From the NCBI GenBank assembly GCA_035411585.1, contig DAONTI010000012.1, positions 1-64,000 of the forward strand: 64,000 nt of DNA, given 5' to 3'. The stretch is from MWDV01 sp002070715 (GTDB taxonomy: Bacteria > Verrucomicrobiota > Verrucomicrobiia > Limisphaerales > MWDV01). The notes under the pieces are model-generated. The model saw only the letters and a list, made by a program, of their open reading frames with translations. It was not told the origin of the DNA and made no database searches. Position 1 is the first letter of the stretch, and every line of letters begins with the position of its first letter. Positions 35,567 through 43,784 of this stretch are shown piece by piece. The position numbers and the translations under genes were made by a program.

Positions 35567-38302
35567 ATGAATGCTGAAGCTCAACGTCTCGCCGCGGCAA
35601 ATGCCGGTAAAGCCAACTGGCGCGCCTGGGGACCTTACCTCGCCGACCGGCAATGGGGCACGGTGCGTGAAGATTATTCTCCGAACGGAACGGCGTGGGA
35701 ATATTTTCCGCACGACCACGCCCGCAGTCGCGCGTATCGCTGGGGCGATGACGGCATCGCCGGCATCAGTGACGAACAATGCCGTCTCTGTCTGGCTCTC
35801 GCGCTGTGGAATGGAAAGGATCCGATCATCAAGGAGCGGTTCTTCGGACTGACCAATCACGAGGGCAACCACGGCGAGGACGTCAAGGAACTGTATTACC
35901 ACCTCGACGCGACGCCCACGCATTCCTACTTGAAGCTGCTCTACAAATATCCGCAACGCGCCTTTCCCTACGACGAGTTGGTGCAGGAAAATGCGCGCCG
36001 CAAAGCGGATCCGCAAGCGTCCGAGTATGAGTTATTGGATACGGGTATCTTTGACGATGACCGCTATTGGGATGTCTTCGTCGAATACGCCAAGGCGGCG
36101 CCCGACGACTTGCTCATGCGCGTCACGGCTTGCAACCGCGGTCCGGACGTCGTGCGCCTTTATTTGCTGCCCCAACTCTGGTTTCGCAACACCTGGAGTT
36201 GGAACCAGCAAACCGCCAAACCGACTTTGTTGCTGACCAACCGCGGCGCGCTCACGGCGCGTCACGCTGAGCTGGGAGAATTCCGACTGTTCATGGAAGG
36301 TCAGCCCGAAGTGTTGTTTTGCGAAAATGAAACCAACCTGCGCCGACATCACGATCAGCCGAACGCCAAAGGTGCGTTCAAAGACGCCTTCAACGAATAT
36401 CTGATCCACGGCGATAAAACCGCCGCCGATGCCTCGCAAACCGGCACGAAGGCCGGAGTTCTCTACCAACTCTCAGTTGCCCCCGGTCAATCGGCGGCAA
36501 TCCGCCTGCGTCTTGTCGCCGCCAACGCGCAATCCGGTTCGGCGTCCAACCGCAATGCTTTTGCCGACTTCGACGAAATTTTAACGCAACGGCAATCGGA
36601 AGCGGATGATTTTTACGCGGAGCTGCAAAAAGAAATCACTGATGAAGATGAGCGGCGGATACAGCGACAGGCTTTTGCCGGACTGATCTGGTCGAAACAG
36701 TTTTACTATTACGACGTGCGCGACTGGCTGAACGGCGATCCCGGTCTTCCCCCACCGCCGCCAGCGCGCAAGCAGGGGCGCAACGCGGAATGGACGCATC
36801 TCAACAATTCCACCGTCATGTCCATGCCGGACAAATGGGAATACCCGTGGTACGCGACTTGGGATCTCGCTTTTCATTGCGTGCCGTTGGCTTTGGTGGA
36901 CGCGGAATTTGCCAAGGAGCAACTGATCCTCATCACGCGCGAATGGTACATGCACCCCAACGGCCAGTTCCCCGCTTACGAGTGGGAATTTGGGAACGTC
37001 AACCCGCCGGTCCACGCCTGGGCGGCCTGGCGCGTTTTCCAGATGGATCGCAAACAGCGGCGCACCCGGCATCCGGACGATCCGGGCGACATTGCCTTCC
37101 TCGAGCGTGTTTATCACAAACTGCTGTTGAATTTCACCTGGTGGGTCAATCGCAAGGATGCGCAAGGGCGCAACATCTTCCACGGTGGCTTCCTCGGACT
37201 CGACAACATCAGCGTGTTTGATCGCAGCGCGCCCCTGCCCACCGGCGGCACGATCAGTCAAGCGGACGGCACGAGCTGGATGGCCATGTATTCGCTGAAC
37301 CTGCTCCGGATCGCCCTCGAACTGGCGCAGCACAACCGCGTTTACGAAGACATTGCGACCAAGTTCTTCGAGCATTTTCTCGCCATTGCCGAAGCCATCA
37401 ACGCCAGCGACACCGGCATCGGGTTGTGGGACGAAACCGACGCATTTTATTACGACGAACTGCGCACCCCCGAAGGGCGCGAAATTCCGCTCAAAGTGCG
37501 GTCCATCGTGGGATTGATCCCGCTGTTTGCCGTCGAAACCCTCGAGCCCGAATTGCTCGCCAAACTGCCGGACTTCACGGGACGCATGGAGTGGTATCTC
37601 AAGTATCGCCCGGACCTGGCGCGATTGGTTTCACGATGGCAGGAGCACGGATTGGGCGAGCGCAATTTGTTGTCGCTCCTGCGCGGTCATCGCATGAAGT
37701 GTTTGTTGCGGCGCATGCTGGACGAAACGGAATTCCTCTCCGATTACGGGGTGCGGGCGCTCTCAAAAATTCACGCGCATCAACCATTCCGACTCGAATG
37801 CGGCGGAATGATGCACGAAGTCACCTATTGGCCCGGTGAGTCCCGCGGCAATCTCTTCGGCGGCAATTCAAACTGGCGCGGACCGGTGTGGATGCCGATG
37901 AATTTTCTCATCATTGAGTCGTTGCAAAAATTCCATCATTACTACGGCGACGACTTCAAAATCGAGTGCCCGACCCACTCGGGAAATTTCACCACTCTGA
38001 AAGGAGTGGCGGAAGAGATCACGCACCGTCTCTGTCGCTTGTTACTGCGCGATGCCAACGGTCAACGTCCCGCCTTAAACAGCCATCCCAAACTGCAACA
38101 CGATCCGCACTTCAAAGATTACCTGCTCTTTCACGAGTATTTCCACGGCGATACGGGACTCGGTTTGGGCGCGTCCCACCAAACCGGCTGGACCGGGCTG
38201 GTGGCCAAGTTGTTGCAGCCGCGGCGGCACGATCCGCCCGTCGAACCGCGCTCCGCTCGGCCGCAGAAACAGAAAACCCGACGGAGCAAAAGCAAAGCTT
38301 GA
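35567..38302 (+). CDS. GH63-like glucosidase
   Basis: The 911-residue protein starts at ATG 35567 with MNAEAQRLAAANAGKANWRA. It has the all-alpha (alpha/alpha)6 composition of bacterial GH63-type 'glucosidase' proteins. Family landmarks include YFPHDHARSRAYRWGDDGIA, FFGLTNHEGNHGEDVKELYY, YPWYATWDLAFHCVPLALVD, FPAYEWEFGNVNPPVHAWAA, GTSWMAMYSLNLLRIALELA and NWRGPVWMPMNFLIIESL. These regions hold the acid and base residues. GH63 enzymes release alpha-linked glucose (mannosylglycerate or glucosylglycerate in some bacteria). No signal peptide is visible, so it is cytoplasmic. The C-terminus is basic (QKQKTRRSKSKA). The gene stands between two 433-bp direct repeats and is flanked by gene remnants. 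Confidence 0.85.
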   Translation: MNAEAQRLAAANAGKANWRAWGPYLADRQWGTVREDYSPNGTAWEYFPHDHARSRAYRWGDDGIAGISDEQCRLCLALALWNGKDPIIKERFFGLTNHEGNHGEDVKELYYHLDATPTHSYLKLLYKYPQRAFPYDELVQENARRKADPQASEYELLDTGIFDDDRYWDVFVEYAKAAPDDLLMRVTACNRGPDVVRLYLLPQLWFRNTWSWNQQTAKPTLLLTNRGALTARHAELGEFRLFMEGQPEVLFCENETNLRRHHDQPNAKGAFKDAFNEYLIHGDKTAADASQTGTKAGVLYQLSVAPGQSAAIRLRLVAANAQSGSASNRNAFADFDEILTQRQSEADDFYAELQKEITDEDERRIQRQAFAGLIWSKQFYYYDVRDWLNGDPGLPPPPPARKQGRNAEWTHLNNSTVMSMPDKWEYPWYATWDLAFHCVPLALVDAEFAKEQLILITREWYMHPNGQFPAYEWEFGNVNPPVHAWAAWRVFQMDRKQRRTRHPDDPGDIAFLERVYHKLLLNFTWWVNRKDAQGRNIFHGGFLGLDNISVFDRSAPLPTGGTISQADGTSWMAMYSLNLLRIALELAQHNRVYEDIATKFFEHFLAIAEAINASDTGIGLWDETDAFYYDELRTPEGREIPLKVRSIVGLIPLFAVETLEPELLAKLPDFTGRMEWYLKYRPDLARLVSRWQEHGLGERNLLSLLRGHRMKCLLRRMLDETEFLSDYGVRALSKIHAHQPFRLECGGMMHEVTYWPGESRGNLFGGNSNWRGPVWMPMNFLIIESLQKFHHYYGDDFKIECPTHSGNFTTLKGVAEEITHRLCRLLLRDANGQRPALNSHPKLQHDPHFKDYLLFHEYFHGDTGLGLGASHQTGWTGLVAKLLQPRRHDPPVEPRSARPQKQKTRRSKSKA

Positions 38303-38314
38303 AGTGGTTGCCGG

Positions 38315-38431
38315 CTATTTCTCGAAGTAAAACGTGGCCACTTTCCGCGCCAACGTGGTCGCGATTTGTTCGTCCGTGTTCGTCAGCACGATGACGACCA
38401 GGTCGTCATCCGGAAAGCGTTGATGGGCAGA
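38315..38431 (-). pseudogene. C-terminal remnant of a serine hydrolase (class C beta-lactamase-like)
   Basis: On the minus strand the frame ending at TAG 38317-38315 reads RFPDDDLVVIVLTNTDEQIA and then TTLARKVATFYFEK. This matches the end of class C beta-lactamase-related serine hydrolases (FP-x-DDL-x-VIVLTN ... ARK-x-AxFY). A stop precedes it four codons upstream of RFPDDD, and the catalytic SxxK domain is absent. The remnant sits between the GH63-like stop and repeat copy 2. It is probably all that is left of a gene removed during rearrangement. Confidence 0.65.
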
Positions 38432-38449
38432 TTAAAAGTTCGAGGAACT

Positions 38450-38881
38450 ATCGGCAAGAAAGGGTTGTCCGGCGCGGGCCGGGCGGATTGTTGCCTTGAT
38501 GACGCGCCGCCGCGTGCAGCGTTGGGTGGGCGTGGCGGGCCACGGATGTACAACCGGCGGCGGAGGATTTTCCCCCGCCGCCGTTGCACGATCCCGATCC
38601 GGCAATGCCGGCGATCTGATTACAGTTTGATCCGGTAGAACTTCCGCACCGCGCCGGGCGTGACTTTGTAATACGGCGCGACGGCGCCGGGCACCGGCGT
38701 GTACTGGCCGTTGACCTCGTCCGCTTGTTCCAGCGTGCCGGCCTGCCAGATCAATTCAAGCTCGGGCCCGGTGGGGATGATTTGCAGGGTCACCGGGCCG
38801 TAGGTGTCAAAGCTCTTGCCCGCAGTGGTGGCCACCGTGTAGATGGATTGAGCTTCGTAGGCCGAGAGCGCCCGGCGCCAG
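38450..38881. repeat. 432-bp direct repeat, copy 2
   Basis: This is the second copy of 34622-35054. Here it is in place at the intact 3' end and downstream hairpin region of the large LamG gene, so this copy is the source. The hairpins are the GGCGGCGG/CCGCCGCC stem and CCGGCAATGCCGG. Confidence 0.92.
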
Positions 38882-41800
38882 ATGCCCACATCATCCATCT
38901 CCAGGACCGCCGCTTCGGCATAAGCCGTTGAGGGATCCTGCCCGATCGTCAGGTAGTAGTAGGAATCCAAGTCCCCCACGCCGACCATGGACCGCACATC
39001 CACTTCCACGCCGTCCAGATAGGTGACCGCATTGCCGGAGCGATCAAACGAATGCACCAGGAGATGCCACTGGCCGTCGTTGATTTGATCGGTGTTGTAA
39101 CCGGTGCCCAAATCATCGCCCGTGTCCGGAATGGCCCCGAGATAATACGACCAGGTGCCGGTTTCCCAACCGGGGGCGAAGGTCAAGCCTTGTTGTCCAT
39201 ACGAATTCCAAGCCGTGGCCAGGAACGGCAGATCCCCCGGCGTGCCCGTGAACCGCACCCAGTACGACACGGAGAAGTCCACGTCGGTGCTGAATTGGAA
39301 GTCCGGATGCGCCGCATAGGTCGCCGTATCGTAAACCTGGAGGTGGTTGAAGGTGGAGCTGCCGGGATCCGTCACCAACCGGACGGCTTTGCCCAACGGT
39401 CCGGGCACGAACGTCGGCGGGCTGCTGCTCACCGCATCGTGGCCGCGTCCGGAGGAATCGTTGAAGTTGTCTTCGAACGCCAGGTGCAACACGAGGTCGT
39501 TGGTCAGATTGCAGAATTGCGCCGGGGGCATCACGGCGAGCCGCACCGCCGCGCTCCGAATACCGCCGATGCTGTTGGTGACGGCCAATTCATAATTGCC
39601 GTTGGCGGCATAGGGCGCATCCGGAATAACCAGCGCCGCGCTCGTCGCGCCGTCCAGCAGCGCGCCATCCTGGTACCATTGATACTGCAACAGCGGGCTG
39701 CCGCCAACCTCGGCGCTGAGCACCACGGGTGTGCCCACGGCCACCGATTGGGGCGCCGGTTCGCGCCGGAAGAAGGGCTTGGTGTCGCTGCCGTACAAGC
39801 CCAAGCCATAATGCGAGGCGATCTGTTCGGGCGTCAGCACTTTGTCATAGACCGCCACTTCGTCAATGGCGCCGTCGAACCAGTAGAGCGTGGGATCGCC
39901 GGGGGGCGGCGTATCAAACTCGTTGCGGCCCGCGCCGATGCGGAGCGGGCGCAAGGTATTGGGCGCGTACCCGATCATTTGCGTCCCCACGAGCTCGCCG
40001 TTGACATAGAAGTACTTGGTCTCCCCGTCATAAGTCGCCACGAGATGAGTCCACTCATCCAACGCGACGGGCGGCCCGTCCAGAACCCGCCAACCGGCAC
40101 CGTCACCGACCCAGAACGACCAGTTATTCCCCGCGGTGGCGTAGATGATAAAGCCGTTCGAAAATCCGCTGCCCTCGTCCCGGGCGGAAATCAGCGCCCG
40201 ATAATTCCCCTGCCGGCCCATGACCTTCGCCCAGGCTTCCACCGAGAAGATGGCCGGGTTGAGGTTGGGATGATACGGCACGTCAATCCGGCTGGTGAAG
40301 CCGTCGCAGACTATCGCCGTATTCGGATCCCCGGCCAAGGCGCCCTCCTCGCCAAAACTGACGGAGTCGTTGGCCTGGCCCGCGTGCCCTCCCCACACAT
40401 CGTAAACCACCGGGCCCGCCGATTCTCCCAGTCGGTAGAAGGCAACCGGATCATCCGCGACCACGGCGGCCGGATACCCTGAGGGGGTGGAAACCGTGAG
40501 CAGTGCCGAATGGCTTTGGACGCTGCCCGCGGCGTTGGCGACGGTGACCGAGTAGGCGACTCCATTTTGGGCCAGGGTCACGCCGGGTATCTCCAGCCAC
40601 GCATTGGTGGCACCGGGAATGGCCACGTTATTGGCCTTCCAAGCGTATCCCAGCGGCAGACTGCCGACCGCCTGCACTTCAAACCGGGCGGTCCCGCCCA
40701 CGAACACCTGGCTCGGCGCGGGATGCTTCACAATTTCCGGCGGCATTAATCCAAACCGGGCCGAGTAGAGCGAGGCGATTTCATCCGGTGCCAGCGCCCG
40801 GTCAAACACCGCCGCTTCGTCCAGCATGGCGCTGATGGATTCCGGATTGCCAGGATTGGGGTTGCTCCCCAATTGCAGCGGCATGACGGAGGGCCGGATG
40901 GCGCCCACCGTGCCGCTGTTGGCCAGCGTTCCGTTGATGTACAGGTAAACCAGGTGATTGCTGCGGACCGCAGCCAGATGATACCACTTATCACTTTCCA
41001 GACTGGCCACGTTGGCGTCCAAGTCCACAACACCAAAGGCCGTGAACCGCAATTTGGTCATGCCATACAGCCCGAAACCAAAGCCACTGCTCGCGTTGGT
41101 CGGCGTCGCGGCTTGCCAGTTCGAGAAGATGCGCGCCGCGGTATTGGCGGCGACCGGCGTCGTGACCTTGACAAAAGTGGTCAGCGTAAAATTCTGGAAA
41201 CCGGAGAACCCGAACGGGGTCGTTTCCAAGGTCTGCACGCCAGCGCCACCGCCCCACAGGGAAACGGCGCCGTCGTCATCGGCCATAATTCCGCCCGGAG
41301 TCTGCCCTTGGACCGCGCCCACGTAGAGCGCCGGATGCCCGCCCCAATAATCGAACGCCAGGGGGCCGGATGCTTCGCCAAGCCGCCAGTAAGCCAGCGG
41401 ATTCAACCGGATGACTTGGGCGGCATAGGTGAAGTTGGGCGGCGTGAGGACCTTCAATTGCGCCGGATCACTGAACACGGAGCTAACCGGGTTGGCGGCC
41501 ATCGCCCGGAATTGGGCGCCCGCATACGACGGCTGCACGTTCGGCAGCGCCAAAACGGAGCGCGTGGCGCCGGCGATGTTCACCGTGTTGGATTGCCATT
41601 GGTAGGTGATGGGTGGCGTATTCGAGGCGATCACAGGAATGCCCGCGGTGCCGCCCGCATAAACCGTCACCTCGGCCGGCGCATTCAACGTGAACTCCGG
41701 CCCCATTGCCGAAAGAATATCCACGTTAACCCATTCGCTCTCGGCGCCCCCCGCGGCATTGGTGGCGGTCAGGTAGTAATATCCGGCCTCCGCCGCGCTG

Positions 41801-43539
41801 GGGGACGACAGATTCAAAATCAGGTTCGTCGCGTTGGGGACGGGCGTCATGGTGAGGTTATCCGACGACACCCGATACCACTGCAACTGCATCGGCAGAC
41901 TGCCCGTGACCACACAACTGACCCGGATCGGTTGCCCGGCCCATCCCGCGATGTCTGCCGGGGGTTGCTGCTGAATTCCGGGAGCGGCGGTGACCGGCGG
42001 GGGGTTGCCCGTCGCCGCCCGATAATGCGCGATCACTTGCTCGGGCGATAAAACTCCTGGATACACGGCCACTTCATCCACGCCCCCCTGCCAGTGGTAC
42101 TGGCCGAAATTCACTTCCGAACTGCCGGCCCCAATCCGCAGGGGATTCGCCTGGCTGGGCAAAGTCAGTCGGTCCGCCAGACCCCGCGCCAGGCGTCCAT
42201 CAACGTACAAAGCCAGAATCCGATTCTCATCGTCATAGGTGGCCACCAAGTGCGTCCACTGGTTCATCACCACATCCGGACCGCCCGCATTGACGGTATT
42301 CCACACGGTGCCGCCGCCGGTCCAGAATTCCCAACGCGGCAAGTTGCCGGAGGGCGCCGCATAAAGGATGAATCCCTGATTGGTATAACCCGCGCTATAA
42401 CGGCTGGTCACCGGCGATTGATGCACATTGGCCCAGGAATCCAGCCGCGCCCAACATTCCACGCTGAAGCTCGCCGTGTTCAGGTCCGCGTGATACGGCA
42501 CGCTAATCATCCCGCCCATCGGCAAGGAATAAGCCGGCCCCACCTGGATAAATTCCATCGCCGTATCGGGATCGCCCGACAACGGGGAGGCCAGTCCGCC
42601 CCGGACACTACCTTCCGCGCCAAACACGGCCCCATCGGCCACCGCACCCAAAGACCCGCTGTTGGCGATGACGCTGGTGGACTGGACTTTTTTGGGCTCG
42701 TTAAGCCGCCAATAGCCAATGGGATCATCCGCCAAAATCACCGCGGGATAACCCGGGCCATTGGTCAGCGCGGCATAATAATGCGCGGCAATCCGTTCCG
42801 CTGAAAGCACGCTGGCGTACACCGCCGGTTCATCAAGCACCCCGGTAAACGCCTCCCCGCCCGTGGCGGTGCGCCCCAAGGTCAACGGGTTGGCCGTGGT
42901 GTTAATTGTGGCCAGGGGTTTCACCGCCCCCAGTTGCTTCCCGTTCAAGTAGAAGGTGACGTTTCCAACCCCGCGGGTCACGGCGACGTGATACCACTGG
43001 TTGCTGACAAACGCGGCGGGCGCGGCATCCGAGTTGACATCGGCGACGCCAAAAGCCGTAAACCGCAACTTGTCGTCGCCGAAGAAGGTCAACCCATAGC
43101 CCTGGCCGCCTTGAGCGTTGGACATGAGCCGCTGGCTGCCCGTGGGCACGGACATCGGCTTGGCCCAAATCTCCAAAGTGAAGGGCTGGTCTTTGCCATC
43201 GCCGGTGAAGTTGAACGCCGCCGGACTGCCAAAATAAATCCGGCTCACCTCGGGGCTATTCCAAAAGTGCATCGCCCAATCGTCGCTGCCCACCAGCGCG
43301 CCGGCTTCTTCCCGGCCCACATAGCCGATGAACTCACCGTTGGCGGCAGCTCCGAGGCTCCCGCGGTTGGTAACCTGAATGTCCGCCAGCGTCACCGGCT
43401 TCTCACTGAGTCGCCAATAACCCGAGGGATTGTCAGCAAGGATGGTGGATTGATAATCCGCCTTGACCCAGGCGGTGGATAACACCCCCACCAGAATGGC
43501 GCAAAGGGTGCAAACGGAACGAGCGCTTGATTTTTTCAT
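38620..43539 (-). CDS. giant secreted multi-LamG/Ig protein with FYRIKL C-terminus
   Basis: ATG 43539 gives 1639 residues with signal peptide MKKSSARSVCTLCAILVGVL...VKA. Five LamG-like domains open at about residues 28, 261, 703, 1020 and 1341, four of them with 'ADxPxGYWRLxE' and the last with VLHLAFEDNFNDSSGRGHDA. They alternate with Ig-like domains at about 518, 613, 930 and 1250 (for example LQWYRVSSDN, ITYQWQSN, YQWYQDG). Each LamG has a WxHLVATYD or WYHLAxxR plus YVNG or YLNG core. The protein would be an extracellular polymer- or surface-binding scaffold. The C-terminal KFYRIKL and the 85 residues before it exist as a duplicated fragment at 34.8 kb. A good promoter lies at 43587-43614. 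Confidence 0.88.
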   Translation of the reverse strand: MKKSSARSVCTLCAILVGVLSTAWVKADYQSTILADNPSGYWRLSEKPVTLADIQVTNRGSLGAAANGEFIGYVGREEAGALVGSDDWAMHFWNSPEVSRIYFGSPAAFNFTGDGKDQPFTLEIWAKPMSVPTGSQRLMSNAQGGQGYGLTFFGDDKLRFTAFGVADVNSDAAPAAFVSNQWYHVAVTRGVGNVTFYLNGKQLGAVKPLATINTTANPLTLGRTATGGEAFTGVLDEPAVYASVLSAERIAAHYYAALTNGPGYPAVILADDPIGYWRLNEPKKVQSTSVIANSGSLGAVADGAVFGAEGSVRGGLASPLSGDPDTAMEFIQVGPAYSLPMGGMISVPYHADLNTASFSVECWARLDSWANVHQSPVTSRYSAGYTNQGFILYAAPSGNLPRWEFWTGGGTVWNTVNAGGPDVVMNQWTHLVATYDDENRILALYVDGRLARGLADRLTLPSQANPLRIGAGSSEVNFGQYHWQGGVDEVAVYPGVLSPEQVIAHYRAATGNPPPVTAAPGIQQQPPADIAGWAGQPIRVSCVVTGSLPMQLQWYRVSSDNLTMTPVPNATNLILNLSSPSAAEAGYYYLTATNAAGGAESEWVNVDILSAMGPEFTLNAPAEVTVYAGGTAGIPVIASNTPPITYQWQSNTVNIAGATRSVLALPNVQPSYAGAQFRAMAANPVSSVFSDPAQLKVLTPPNFTYAAQVIRLNPLAYWRLGEASGPLAFDYWGGHPALYVGAVQGQTPGGIMADDDGAVSLWGGGAGVQTLETTPFGFSGFQNFTLTTFVKVTTPVAANTAARIFSNWQAATPTNASSGFGFGLYGMTKLRFTAFGVVDLDANVASLESDKWYHLAAVRSNHLVYLYINGTLANSGTVGAIRPSVMPLQLGSNPNPGNPESISAMLDEAAVFDRALAPDEIASLYSARFGLMPPEIVKHPAPSQVFVGGTARFEVQAVGSLPLGYAWKANNVAIPGATNAWLEIPGVTLAQNGVAYSVTVANAAGSVQSHSALLTVSTPSGYPAAVVADDPVAFYRLGESAGPVVYDVWGGHAGQANDSVSFGEEGALAGDPNTAIVCDGFTSRIDVPYHPNLNPAIFSVEAWAKVMGRQGNYRALISARDEGSGFSNGFIIYATAGNNWSFWVGDGAGWRVLDGPPVALDEWTHLVATYDGETKYFYVNGELVGTQMIGYAPNTLRPLRIGAGRNEFDTPPPGDPTLYWFDGAIDEVAVYDKVLTPEQIASHYGLGLYGSDTKPFFRREPAPQSVAVGTPVVLSAEVGGSPLLQYQWYQDGALLDGATSAALVIPDAPYAANGNYELAVTNSIGGIRSAAVRLAVMPPAQFCNLTNDLVLHLAFEDNFNDSSGRGHDAVSSSPPTFVPGPLGKAVRLVTDPGSSTFNHLQVYDTATYAAHPDFQFSTDVDFSVSYWVRFTGTPGDLPFLATAWNSYGQQGLTFAPGWETGTWSYYLGAIPDTGDDLGTGYNTDQINDGQWHLLVHSFDRSGNAVTYLDGVEVDVRSMVGVGDLDSYYYLTIGQDPSTAYAEAAVLEMDDVGIWRRALSAYEAQSIYTVATTAGKSFDTYGPVTLQIIPTGPELELIWQAGTLEQADEVNGQYTPVPGAVAPYYKVTPGAVRKFYRIKL

Positions 43540-43586
43540 GATACGGGACTGGTTGCTTGGTTTCTCAAAAAACGCGTTACGATGGC

Positions 43587-43614
43587 ATTGTAAATACTTG
43601 TCTGATCCAGTCAA
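43587..43614 (-). promoter_or_regulatory. sigma-70-type promoter of the large LamG gene
   Basis: On the minus strand TTGACT (43614-43609) and TACAAT (43592-43587) are separated by 16 bp, in an unusually AT-rich stretch about 48 bp upstream of the chosen start. Both boxes are close to consensus. Confidence 0.6.
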
Positions 43615-43784
43615 GGATTTTTAAGCTTTATAACCACCTAATTACCAGCATGTTATGAAAAGACTGGGGACACAGGGTGAAAACGGGCTTCGGGTCCGCC
43701 AGGGAACAACCGTTAGTCCTGATGAAGGGGCCGGTTAGCGCGTCAAGAAGGCGCGGCGTCCGGCGGGAACTTCCGGTGAGTGGG

